Shown here: one piece after another, positions 1 to 61,733 of the stretch
How the letters are laid out: every line of letters begins with the position of its first letter
How positions within the stretch are numbered: position 1 is the stretch's first letter
Source of the DNA: Bolinopsis microptera
Taxonomy: Eukaryota > Ctenophora > Tentaculata > Lobata > Bolinopsidae
Direction: 5' to 3'
Assembly: GCF_026151205.1 (NCBI RefSeq)
Contig: NC_087083.1
Coordinates: 992,001 to 1,056,000, forward strand
DNA length: 64,000 nucleotides
The notes under the pieces: model-generated
Seen by the model: the letters and a program-made list of their open reading frames with translations, nothing else
Databases searched by the model: none
Told to the model about the DNA's origin: nothing
Translations under genes and position numbers: made by a program

Positions 1-53
1 ACACCACGTGACGTCATGTCAACACCACGTGACGTCATGTCAACACCATGTGA
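1..53. repeat. E-box/CRE tandem repeat, partial
   Basis: About two and a half copies of a roughly 21-bp unit containing CACGTGACGTCATGTCA, in the intron after exon 59. Same family as 288-437 and 36990-37265. It is cut by the window edge. Confidence 0.85.
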
Positions 54-83
54 CGTAACCTACAACTTTCATTATCTACAAAC

Positions 84-51483
<51,400 letters not shown>

Positions 51484-51770
51484 TATCTAAATCAGTGCTG
51501 TTGCCACCACTTTAGATATGCTATAAAAGGTAAATTTATTAGACGCTGTTAAAAATTCTATAAAATCGTATTTATATAAATCGTATTTATATAATTATTT
51601 ATTATATTGAACAATGTTTCTTTCATACATATATTCTTTTTTCAGCTGAGTCATATAACATATTCGACAAATTCTATCAGTTTTATGTTCTATTTGCTTT
51701 GATTTCGTTAAAACTATTTTACAGTGAAAAACTATCAAAGTTTGTGAAGGTCAAAATCTAGCTTTTTCAA
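51484..51770. promoter_or_regulatory. 5' flank of DYNC1H1, promoter not located
   Basis: On the minus strand the start codon is preceded by CACTGATTTAG then ATA then ATG, an AG three bases before the start. No TATA box is evident. The region is AT-rich and may contain a 5'-UTR intron end or a trans-splice acceptor. Confidence 0.35.
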
Positions 51771-51772
51771 TA

Positions 51773-52129
51773 CAATCGAACCTCTCTATACTGGGCTCCT
51801 CAGTGAAACTAAAAGTGCATGGTATAGCAAAAACCTAGTAGAAAGAGGTTAACATGATCCAATTTCTAATAATGATCTCAAATAACCTGTCAAGCATCTC
51901 ATTTATACCCCATTAGGAGCTGTAAATATTTGTATTGTGTGATATAACAATGGAATACAGCCTGATATGTAATGACATTACCACCAAATGCGATGTGAGC
52001 ACTGAAAAATCACATTACTTTCACTAAATATCAAAACACGGCTAATTGACCAACAATTTCAGGGAAAGAAGAGGTACAGTACATTGAGGTACCCGATATA
52101 GAGAGGCACAGTATGGAGAGGTTTTACTG
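51773..52129. mobile_element. TA-flanked MITE, pogo/Tigger-like ends
   Basis: Left end TA-CAATCGAACCTCTCTATACTG, right end inverted TA-CAGTAAAACCTCTCCATACTG. 357 bp, no transposase. CAGTNNAACCTCT ends with a TA duplication are known from pogo-type families; the assignment is by ends only. Confidence 0.65.
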
Positions 52130-52131
52130 TA

Positions 52132-52884
52132 TGTAAACAGTGCCTTATTGTGGTGTAATAATGGCTTTAATATTTTATTATCAAAAAGATGCTAGTTCCC
52201 CCATGATCAACCAGAGACAAATGATGAGAAAACAGAGATTGAGTTTAAATTAGTCTAAATTAGCATGTACCAAACCCCCAGAGGCGGCTATTGAGGGTGT
52301 CCAGGCGTCTGTGGACGCCCTAAAATTATTATCTGGTGGCTGGTGCTTGAAAATAGAAATAGTATTCAGAAATATCTAATCGCAATATAAAGCTCTTTAT
52401 TCACTCAAACATTCGAATGTAAGCGCACGCATGATCTTTGTGAAATTTTGTGTTGTAGGGTGTCCAATCCTCATTTGGACAACTAAGCTGCACAGTTTTA
52501 ACACATAGTTAATTGTAAATGGTACAAAGCACATCAAGCGCCTCCCACTACAGGTAATCTATATGATTTGGTCGTCCAGGACACCTTGCAATTTGAACTA
52601 TTGACTGCTATGATACTGCGCGGCTGAGATCATACAGGTGTGGTGTCCTATATAATCTGAAGCGGCTACAAGGTAAATAAATTAAATTGATACATTGAGA
52701 GTGGTGATATCTCGCAGCTCTCCGCCTCGAAGACTGCTCGCCTGTACCAGGGCTGTCAATGACCGTGAGGTGGTTGAACCGCTTCAATTGTGATTAGAAG
52801 ATAACGATTTGGATCTTGATTTTGATACTTAACTTAATAACAGCCGTTACAAGCTGTCATATAACTGTAGGAATATAGGTCTTC
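52132..52884. other. Intergenic sequence between two elements
   Basis: No gene seen. GGTGTCC words occur in both orientations (near 52296, 52458, 52580 and 52646) and could mark another degenerate element, but I cannot find its ends. Confidence 0.35.
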
Positions 52885-54254
52885 TTAAGGGGGGGGGCCA
52901 ATGGGTATTTTTTTGTGAAACTTGATTTCGAGATAGCAATTGACCAACAAACTAAGACCAGTGACCGAACTTTTGAGGGGGTCCCGGACCCCAACCGCCA
53001 AACGGTGCGCGCATGGCAGCCACGCCCATATTTGGTCCAAATTAGGCCCAATTTAGCCAAACACCCTGAACATGCCCAAAACCAAGGTTTATGGTGCTCT
53101 ACTTGTAGCTAGTGGTCTCCTGAACTCGTATATGAAATTTCATCAAGATTGGACAAAAAATGACTGAGTTATGAGCCAAAAACCATATGCCCATATTTGG
53201 GCATACGCACCAAATTTGGTAGATTTCGGCCCATAAATTGGCTAAATATCAATATTTTTGAATGAAACTTACTTTATATGAAAGGTAAGCCTAAACTACA
53301 TATTATCTGTAAGTTATAGCTTTATATCTGTTTAAATGTGGATACTAAGGCGAAAAAACCACAAAAAATGAACTAAATTGCCCATATCTCGGTTCGCGAT
53401 ATTTGCGGAATTGATCTCATTAAAATTGTAACAACTCAATCAGTTTTCAAAATTTTTGCATGAAATTTTCGGAATCGACTCGAAATCGCATTTCCACCTT
53501 ATTTTAAATACGGATTTTTGATTAAGGCCTCCAAAAAAATTTGGCGGCCAAATTCTGAATTTTTGTGAGATAATTTTGGAATTTGGCCGCCAAATTTTTT
53601 TGGAGGCCTAAATCAAAAATCCGTATTTAAAATAAGGTGGAAATGCAATTTCGAGTCGATTCCGAAAATTTCATGCAAAAATTTTGAAAACTGATTGAGT
53701 TGTTACAATTTTAATGAGATCAATTCCGCAAATATCGCGAACCGAGATATGGGCAATTTAGTTCATTTTTTGTGGTTTTTTCGCCTTAGTATCCACATTT
53801 AAACAGATATAAAGCTATAACTTACAGATAATATGTAGTTTAGGCTTACCTTTCATATAAAGTAAGTTTCATTCAAAAATGTTGATATTTAGCCAATTTA
53901 TGGGCCGAAATCTACCAAATTTGGTGCGTATGCCCAAATATGGGCATATGGTTTTTGGCTCATAACTCAGTCATTTTTCGTCCAATCTTGATGAAATTTC
54001 ATATACGAGTTCAGGAGACCACTAGCTACAAGTAGAGCACCATAAACCTTTGTTTTGGGCATGTTCAGGGTATTTGGCTAAATTGGGCCTAATTTGGACC
54101 AAATATGGGCGTGGCTGCCCTGCGCGCACCGTTTGGCGGTTGGGGTCCGGGACCCCCTCAAAAGTTCGGTCACTGGTCTTTGTTTGTTGGTCAACTACTA
54201 TCTCGAAATCAAGTTTCACAAAAAAATATCCATTGGCCCCCCCCCCCCCCTTAA
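52885..54254. mobile_element. TTAA-bounded palindromic element, 1,370 bp
   Basis: Starts TTAAGGGGGGGGGCCAATGG and ends with its inverse. Two arms of about 675 bp mirror each other around 53560-53590 with only scattered differences. The paired ORFs on opposite strands are mirror images of one another and not genes. A transcript would fold into a very long hairpin. Related by ends to 49625-50364. Confidence 0.87.
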
Positions 54255-54779
54255 GTGGGACACAGGATGAATTTGTAGGGTGCTATTGTCAGCAAAAAGC
54301 TATACATGTGTGAGGTGATAACAATAAGTAGGTGTGAATGGATGAGTGTACTAACTTGTCACGCCGTTCCCCAACGGTGCATCTTGTCCGTGTTGCATTT
54401 TAAAGAGCTTGACAGGCCGCCCCATTGGAAGAGACTCATAGGCGGGCAAAAGATAAAGGCCTAGATGGCAGATTGATTATCTTGAGGTAGACCTGTCGAC
54501 TATGCATGAATATGTGTGGCATGTCATGTAATAGTTGATACCGTATACTAATACAGCAGAGTTCCCCAAAGCACTCAAGATAAGAGTTTAACTTACTCCT
54601 GGTAACTAAGGAATATCAATGAATGGATCTAACGAATATCTGTGGTTGTGAGAAGCTTTATTGGATGCGGGGCGCGGCCCAGTAGTGCATCGCGTTTTGC
54701 TCTATCCATGCAGAGCTCTTTTGCTTGCAATAGCGCGTCACGCAGTACGGGTAGACTCATGGATATATAGGGTGAACAT

Positions 54780-54855
54780 TTGCTGTAACCAGAGCCCTCT
54801 CGCTTGCAGTAGCAAACAAGCGCGTCACGCAGTACGCGTAGACACTTGGCTATGT
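54780..54855 (-). repeat. Repeat segment, empty-site copy
   Basis: On the minus strand it contains GTCTACGCGTACTGCGTGAC, GCGCTTGTTT and GCTACTGCAAGCG, matching 56780-56945 without the small element inserted there at 56817-56898. Confidence 0.7.
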
Positions 54856-55017
54856 GAAGGTGAACATTGCGCTACAAGTTTCGCTTATTTCAAAATAACA
54901 TATATGAATTTTAAAATTTCGCGTACCAACAATTTATTTTACTTAACCATGTGCTTCTGCGAGCGTGCTAAATCACTTTACAGTCGATCTTCGATATTGT
55001 TCTCAAAGTGACCCCTA

Positions 55018-55104
55018 TTACTGGACGGCGCTCAGCCTGTCATTCCGCCAAATCTTTAATCTCTATAATGTTTATAAAAATGATAGCCTGGGGTCCCCAG
55101 GTAA
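55018..55104 (+). mobile_element. Mini-element copy 1 (87 bp), duplication GACCCCTA
   Basis: Ends TTACTGG... and ...CCCCAGGTAA, with CTCAGCCTGTCATTCCGCC near the left end and ATAGCCTGGGGTCC near the right. 8-bp duplications at 55010-55017 and 55105-55112. No coding capacity. TSD length suggests a Mutator- or hAT-type transposase acting in trans. Confidence 0.85.
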
Positions 55105-55318
55105 GACCCCTACAGTTCATGCGCGTTGAAACCTTAACTTAAATCGATGTATTAAATCGATGTATTTTCGAACGCTGATTTCGAATCACCTCCATGACAT
55201 AAAGTTAAAATGCTTCTCTGACGAGATATTGGCAAAAACTAAAACTGTCTCGATCACGTGATCTATGACCGTATAAGGAAGTTAGTCTAATTTATCGTTA
55301 GGGTTAGGGTTTCAGCAT

Positions 55319-55384
55319 TTACTGGGCCGCGCTCAGCCTGTCATTCAATTCCGCTGAACATAATAGCCTGAGGTCCCCAGGTAA
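55319..55384 (+). mobile_element. Mini-element copy 2 (66 bp), duplication TTTCAGCAT
   Basis: Shortest copy: same two ends with the middle reduced to a few bases. 9-bp duplications at 55310-55318 and 55385-55393. Flanked by TTAGGG-like words. Confidence 0.85.
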
Positions 55385-55926
55385 TTTCAGCATATGCTTT
55401 TATTAAAGATTGGGTTAGGGTTAGGGTTGAGATCAGATTGGAGGGTTAGGGTTTCAAATAGTCGTTCAGGACCAGCTAGAGAACGGGTTGAAAAAATTAC
55501 GTGACAGTCGAGCGTAGAGTGATTAATCATCATCCGTGTTCCACAATCCACACCATTGTGGGCACGGTTCTTTCATGCAAGTAAGAAAGCAGGCGCAACT
55601 CTATAAACTAGACTGCATGCGCAAGGGCTTTAGTACAGTAGTTAGAGCAAACAACTTACCGCAGTATTATATAAAGCATTTTAAGCACCGTACTTCTAAA
55701 TTATTTGTCACGCGCGCCAATGCAATCATCTTTGTGCGGGGCGCTTGCGCTAAATTCTAGGCTTACTGTTCATGTATTACTTTTTTAAAAGACAAGCAAT
55801 CAATTTAATATATTTATCGTACGTTGTATGTAGTATGACCCGCCGCGCACGATCGATTGCGCGGCTCCCCTGTATCGTAAAAACGTTACAGTGAAGCGAC
55901 AATTTAATGGGGGTCACGACGTGATA

Positions 55927-56005
55927 TTACTGGGCCGCGCTCAGCCTGTCATTCCGCCAAATCTTTATATGTTAATGAACATAATAGCCTGGGGTCCTCA
56001 GGTAA
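55927..56005 (+). mobile_element. Mini-element copy 3 (79 bp), duplication GACGTGATA
   Basis: Ends TTACTGGGCCGCG and CCTCAGGTAA. 9-bp duplications at 55918-55926 and 56006-56014. Confidence 0.87.
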
Positions 56006-56045
56006 GACGTGATACAACATACAATATACAATATAATATGCAATA

Positions 56046-56131
56046 TTACCTGGGAACCTCAGGCTATCATGTTTATAAACATATATAGAATAGAGATTCG
56101 GCGGAATGACAGGCTGAGCGCGGCCCAGTAA
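56046..56131 (-). mobile_element. Mini-element copy 4 (86 bp), duplication TATGCAATA
   Basis: Opposite orientation, 40 bp from copy 3. 9-bp duplications at 56037-56045 and 56132-56140. The middle differs from the other copies. Confidence 0.87.
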
Positions 56132-56294
56132 TATGCAATATAGCAATACTACAATAGACTAACAAGCTAGCTAGGTGAGCTTTTTGGTTTGCTCGACTAA
56201 CCTACTAATTATTCAGTAACCAGATCCTTCGCTTTTAACTGCAGTATGCAGTAACGCAGCGCACGTTACGTATAATCTCTACTATAATTCAGAA

Positions 56295-56610
56295 AATTCT
56301 TTTTGTCTGTACGTATGCATTGTACGACCGCCCATGGCCCACGTGCAAATTAGGTAAAAAGCAAAAGGTTGCAAATTATTAGCCATGGTAACGAGGGTTG
56401 TTACACGCACGTGCACGTACGTGCAAAGATTGTTAGCTAGAACGGCATTTTTATCGGTTTTGACTTTTGTTGATATTACGTTGAATTTAGTGCGAGCAAC
56501 ATTTTAATCGGCTGTATCTTCCGTTGTGTACTTGTGTAGGATATTTTTTGACGCGATTTAAACTTACTAACAAAAAGTACTTATATTAGCTTCCTCCCTG
56601 TGACGGCTCT
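56295..56610 (+). mobile_element. Helitron-like repeat copy 3, diverged
   Basis: Shares with 47170-47463 the words TGTACGACCGCC, CCATGGTAACGA, CATTTTAATCGGCTGTATCT and TTAGCTTCCTCCCTGTGAC, but the terminal GCTTTCTAG is altered. Confidence 0.5.
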
Positions 56611-56816
56611 TACTAAATCGCTCGCCCAAAAATTTCACGTGACTTTGGTTTTTTTGGTTTTGCAGCCGTACAAAACGGTTTTACATAAATCTAATCACAA
56701 CCCTACCCTAACCATAACCCCGAAGCTATCCATGGCCATAATCTTAACCACAACCCTAACCCTAACCTTCACATAGCCATGTGTCTACGCGTACTGCGTG
56801 ACGCGCTTGTTTCGGC

Positions 56817-56898
56817 TTACTGGGCCGCGCTCAGCCTGTCATTCCGCCAAATCTTTATTCAAATGTTTATGAACATAATAGCCTGGGGTCCCAGGTAA
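56817..56898 (+). mobile_element. Mini-element copy 5 (82 bp), duplication GTTTCGGC
   Basis: 8-bp duplications at 56809-56816 and 56899-56906. The host sequence on both sides matches the repeat at 54780-54855, which lacks the insertion. Confidence 0.88.
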
Positions 56899-57063
56899 GT
56901 TTCGGCGGTCGCGCGCTACTGCAAGCGAAAGGGCTCTGGTTAGTAGAGCAACCAGAGCAATAGAGCAATAGAGCAAACCCTAACCCAAGCCCTAAATAAT
57001 CGAATTCCCTAACCCTGGTTTAGATCACAAGATCCTTTCAATCTTAGTGATACGATTATATGT

Positions 57064-57999
57064 ATGTGTGGCATTTTGAGAGGTCCATCCAGGGTGAAAG
57101 TTTTTATTTATCTACCACTCCGTATAAATCCGAGATGTGGTATTTGGTCTCGAGTGCTCTCAGACCAAAAGGTTCCTGTACTGGATAACTTCAAAAATAA
57201 CATTCTTTCAGGAAAATTTGTCATTAAACTTCAGGATGACGACAAGTATAACTATAAAAAAAATTACGAGAGACGAGTGACTACAACTACAAGCGGGTTT
57301 AAGTTTGACACGACATTCCGTGCAATATTCTGCAACAACAGCAGGATGGTCTCTCTTAATACCACTCCGGCAGAGAGAGAAGCCCTGGACCGAACACCAG
57401 GCTTCAACCCCTACTTATCTGTTACAATTAAGTTTGAAGAGCACAGAACTGACGACTACCTGTTGGGAGACGTGTTTGTGTTTGGTGGAGGAGTCATGGA
57501 GTTGGAGACGGATGAAACTGCCCTGTTTCACGATAATGAAAGTGAAAGTAGAGCTGACAGTGATCATGGTAATCCTGATGAAAGTATAATATCAAGCGGG
57601 AGGTCATCTGTCTCGTATTCCTCTGACAGTGAGATAGAAGATGAGGTTATAGATAGTTATGCTAATAACGCTATCATTGCTGATGATATATTCGAGCTGT
57701 TGAGTCAACTTTCCCGCGTAACCACAAGTTCTACACTAGGAAGAGCAAGTGCAGTGCTAGACTTCGCACTTGCTGCACTCAAACCAGACCACGAGGTTTT
57801 GCAAGGAGTGATTGACAGGGTTTTAGTTTTTATTGGGTGGATTAAAGGTGAAAATGATTCTCACGGTGAGGAAAGCGATAGAATTTATAAGGGAAATATG
57901 CTATTACTGTTGTCAGAACTTGTGACTAAACCATATTTCCCGATAGCAGGAGTTGAAGTTATTTTAGCTTTTCATGATAAGAATCGCGAGGGAAACTAA
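57064..57999 (+). CDS. Unrecognised 311-residue protein
   Basis: Long open frame with ordinary composition, so probably coding now or recently. The N-terminal 150 residues are mixed alpha/beta in character (GKFVIKLQDDDKYNYKK, GFKFDTTFRAIFCNNSRMV). An acidic Ser-rich linker follows (HDNESESRADSDHGN, SYSSDSEIEDEV), then a helical C-terminal part (DIFELLSQLSRV, VIDRVLVFIGWIKG). FRAIFCNN followed by a later Arg faintly recalls motif C of superfamily 3 helicases of viruses and selfish elements, but Walker motifs are absent and this could be chance. It lies in the repeat-rich island 55-58.7 kb, so an old mobile-element or domesticated origin is possible. The start may be further 5' by splicing. Confidence 0.55.
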   Translation: MCGILRGPSRVKVFIYLPLRINPRCGIWSRVLSDQKVPVLDNFKNNILSGKFVIKLQDDDKYNYKKNYERRVTTTTSGFKFDTTFRAIFCNNSRMVSLNTTPAEREALDRTPGFNPYLSVTIKFEEHRTDDYLLGDVFVFGGGVMELETDETALFHDNESESRADSDHGNPDESIISSGRSSVSYSSDSEIEDEVIDSYANNAIIADDIFELLSQLSRVTTSSTLGRASAVLDFALAALKPDHEVLQGVIDRVLVFIGWIKGENDSHGEESDRIYKGNMLLLLSELVTKPYFPIAGVEVILAFHDKNREGN

Positions 58000-58631
58000 G
58001 CAGCTAGCTGATTATACGCAGGTGCATTCGAAAATTATTGTCATGAGATTCTTTTCGGTATTTGTATATCTAAATGAGTTGTTTTCATCAGTCTAGTTTT
58101 TGAAGGATTTGAATATTTAACAAGAATTTCGCCGCGGTTACACCACGCACGATCAAATTTCCTTGGCCCTACAATGTAATTGTTTAACAGTTAACTTGTA
58201 TTGCAATTTGCATCCCTGATCCCAGAATGGTGTTTGGCGAACGTGATACATAATAATCGTTTATATTATATTTTTAACGAATAATAACTGTATAAGCTCG
58301 TTCTCAATGTCAAGGTTACATAAATAATACATTCATATTCAGCAATGTTCAAAAGTCTTACATTTTTCACATTTCACAAGTTCCAAGGCAAAATTGCAGA
58401 TTCAGTTAATGAATATGATCGCACAACAAGGAGTTGAGCTATCTTCTTTGTGATTCCACAATCCACAACAACTAGACTGCAGGCCCTAAAATTAAAAGTA
58501 ATGACCCATGCCCAACTAAATAATGTAACCGAATGAAATTGAATTAACATTCCCGATTATCGATGATCGATCACATTAATTATTAACTTTTTTAAACGAG
58601 TGTTTTAATTTACTGTATCTTAAGGTAAGGT
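58000..58631. other. Intergenic sequence, no gene seen
   Basis: AT-rich flank after the 311-residue ORF; nothing recognised. Confidence 0.4.
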
Positions 58632-58706
58632 TTACCTGGGGATATTATATTTATGTTCATAATCATATAGAGATTAAGCGGAATGACAGGCTGAGCGCCG
58701 CCCAGT
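58632..58706 (-). mobile_element. Mini-element copy 6, decayed
   Basis: TTACCTGGGG at one side and GCGGAATGACAGGCTGAGCG near the other, in inverse orientation. The far end has merged with a TTTG repeat (58705-58728) and the target duplication is not visible. Confidence 0.65.
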
Positions 58707-58729
58707 TTGTTTGTTTGTTTGTTTGTATT

Positions 58730-59730
58730 CAAGAGCTACTTGCCACTTATGTCCAGATCATTATATAAAATTATATAATGTAGCACTTCTAGGCAGAGTG
58801 CTTGGTTGTGGGACACACTCGACTTTAAGAATGGTGAGAAACCACAAATCTCACTAGTGAGATATCAGATATCAACAGAGTGTGAACCACTGCCTGGCCT
58901 GACTTACCTGTGGTTTGAGAATAGAAGAGAGTATCTTCCGTGTTACTGTTGTTGAGATTCTGTGAGTCCTTTGACCACGTTGCTGGTTACAAACTCTTGT
59001 TGTGGGAGGTGGTAGGATCATAGGCGCAATTACCTCAAATTATTTGTTGGGTAAGGCCAGTTTTATAGACCAAATTTGTATAAATATGTGACTTTGAGGT
59101 AATATAAGTAGCTGTAGAATTTACCGCTATAATTACATCGTCTAGCCAATAGCTTACTTACTGTCTTTTATCTGGCATTAACGTTAGGGGTCTCATCATG
59201 GTCTTGAGTAAATCTTAGTTTATCTTTCGACTTTCGAAACCGTTCGATCCATAGTTGCCATTCTGCAATCATGCTTACAAACCACCTGTAAATGATCATT
59301 ATGCCGATGGATTTCGCTTAGATCTTCGTTTAACTTTAAAGGGCACAGCTTTCGACTTTCGCTTATTCAAGTTCAAGTTTTTAAGCCTTTTAATTTAAAT
59401 TTGTAAATTGGACGTAAAATTTATAAACCAGACTTGGCTCGGGAATGAATTTTCACTTGCAGACGAATAACTCTGAACTCGCACCTGAGCTGTGACCGCG
59501 ACAACTCGATATTTTAATCTGGTTACTAATGAGTCATACTCGATCATAGTACCAGTAGTAGTCGGGGTATCGTTAATAATAATAACTGCACGGCTTATAG
59601 TTTGTAATTATAATAATATGGGCCTGGGGCCAAATTGGGGGTACGAGTGGCCAGTTCTTACCGCCGTGGACATGTGCTACAAATGAACTGCTCAACTTAA
59701 TTATAATTAACAATATAAATATAATCAACT
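58730..59730. other. Intergenic sequence, no gene seen
   Basis: Nothing recognised apart from short ORFs without features. Confidence 0.4.
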
Positions 59731-60326
59731 CAGGGACGTAGCCAGGATTTTTCTTTGAGGGGGGCTGTCGGCGAGCGAAGCGAGCCGACGTGTCCCATGC
59801 AGCTGCGCAGCGAGCAAGCTGTGGCAGGGGTCTGGGGGCGCAGCCCCCAGCGGGGTCCAGTGGCGGAGCCCCTTGGCGGGGGCTAGAGGGGCTCAGCCCC
59901 CCAGAAAATTTTTGCGAAACAGGGTGTTTTAGACGACATTTGGCATTAAAGAAATTTGTAGGACAGCAATAAACTGGGATTGAAAAGAATCAAGTACTCA
60001 CGTAAATTTGGTAACTTCACAACAGCAATCTGCATTCTCCAATCAGAATTTACGACTTACTCAGGCCTCATCGTCTTAAGATTTTTACATTTCCTACGGT
60101 CTAGGGGACACTATTGACTATTTATAGGAGTCTTCTAGAATCTTAGAATGTTTGCTTGGATGTTATGACAGATATTTACTAATCCACAGTTCAAATCTTT
60201 GACTGACTGCAGTCATAAACACAGCCCAGTTACCAGGCGACCATGGGGACTAGGGGGCTTATCTTTTTTCAGGGGTTCGACTTTTGCCGCCCCCCTAGCC
60301 TCCCCCCCCCCCTGTCTACGTGCCTG
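59731..60326. mobile_element. hAT-like non-autonomous element, 596 bp
   Basis: Ends CAGGGACGTAGCCAGG and, inverted, CAGGCACGTAGACAGG. Flanks AATCAACT (59723-59730) and CATCAACT (60327-60334) form an 8-bp duplication with one mismatch. The body contains GGGGCTCAGCCCCC-type G/C-rich stretches. Such CAGNGRCGTAGCCAGG ends are common in animal hAT families. The ORF inside is not a transposase. Confidence 0.85.
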
Positions 60327-60334
60327 CATCAACT

Positions 60335-61733
60335 GTTAGCCACTCGTTCACTTTCTGAAGTTCATTATCATATGTATTTCCTTGGGGCTTGGGGCAATCA
60401 AAAACGTGCTCCAACATCGCAACACAAGTTCATTTTATATTACCTAGAAGTTTGAGTTTATAGACCAGACATCGACAGTTAGAATTAGGTACTGTCAGAA
60501 AATGTTGAGTAACACGTGTATTGATGTTAATCACTAGATCATCAGAGCATATGAACTATCCACATGAAACGGAGGCCCCACAAACTATTATACTATGAGT
60601 ATGACGTAGGCCTTCTATATCATACATTTTTATCAACTAAATTAAAGACCACGCTTCAATAAATTTGTTTAGTGTCCATGCGAGATAAAATTTCCATTAA
60701 GTGACAAGATTTACTAAGTTTCCTTAAATTCAATACCTTATACTCGGCAGTCGGCTTAAACCTGTAACTGTTAACAGCCATGAAATTATGTTGGGTGTCT
60801 ATTTGCTCTGTCCAGCTGACATTTAATCCGCAAAATCAGGTGCTTATAATTCCATTTCCACTAAGTCCTTGTCCTTAATATTATTGGAAAAGTGTTTCTT
60901 ATTTAATATGAAATGTTGGCTTAATCTATTCTTCAGTAAATATTATTTCGTCCATTACATTTCCGATTTGTTATAGACTTCATTTCACAATCTGAAATTT
61001 GATTTGATTTTATAAATTTGAGTGCTGAACTATACATCCTTTAACTTTCGACATCTAAAATTGATAGTTTGCTGTTGTTCATTTGTCATTGGCAGATACA
61101 TATGCTGTTTAGGTTCAAAAGTAGTTTGTAGTTTAATATTATATATAATCTTAATCTAAAACTGTCATGTCTCTTGCCTGCCCACGAAAGATATGGACAA
61201 CGTTTTCGTGTTGCGTTAGCTAAGCTAACTGCAAGTTTTTACTTTAAACATAGGCATTATTTTCAAGATATCTACTGTGAAATGGACGGTCGACGGAGCC
61301 CTTTGTAACACTTTGTAGCGCTGGAAGTGGACCTTCTACCGTCTAAAATACAGGTGCAGGTTCTGTTAATCCGAAATTATTAACTACGCCGATTCGCTTT
61401 TTAATAGAGTTACAGGTGCAGTGATAATTGCACCCTCATAATAGTGACCACTGAGACTTGAGCGACGTTCTTAATAAAAATGGTGGATAAATTACCACAC
61501 ATAATTAATGCCTCTGTGCTTTGAAGTAAGCCTCGATAGTCGATACTAGTAAACATCGCATGTTTGCACGTGTCTGTCAATATGTACAGTGAAACTGATG
61601 CCACGAGGCATTCCGTATTTACTTTTAGTTCTTAATGCTGTGTACCTTGCCAAGTTGAAATATTTGACGACCTAAATTACTAAACATGTTTTATACAAGT
61701 TTATGATTATAACGAGAACAAAACATTTAGCAA
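60335..61733. other. Intergenic sequence upstream of the receptor gene
   Basis: No gene or element ends seen. The receptor start codon is preceded by ACATTTAG then CAA, an AG three bases before ATG; a promoter or 5'-UTR exon must lie in this stretch, but I cannot place it. Confidence 0.4.

Noticed and set aside
52857-54313. Four ORFs near both ends of the large palindrome
   Set aside because: They are mirror images produced by the inverted arms and have no recognisable features.
59790-59972. Gly/Ala-rich ORF
   Set aside because: It lies within the hAT-like element and reads its G/C-rich body.
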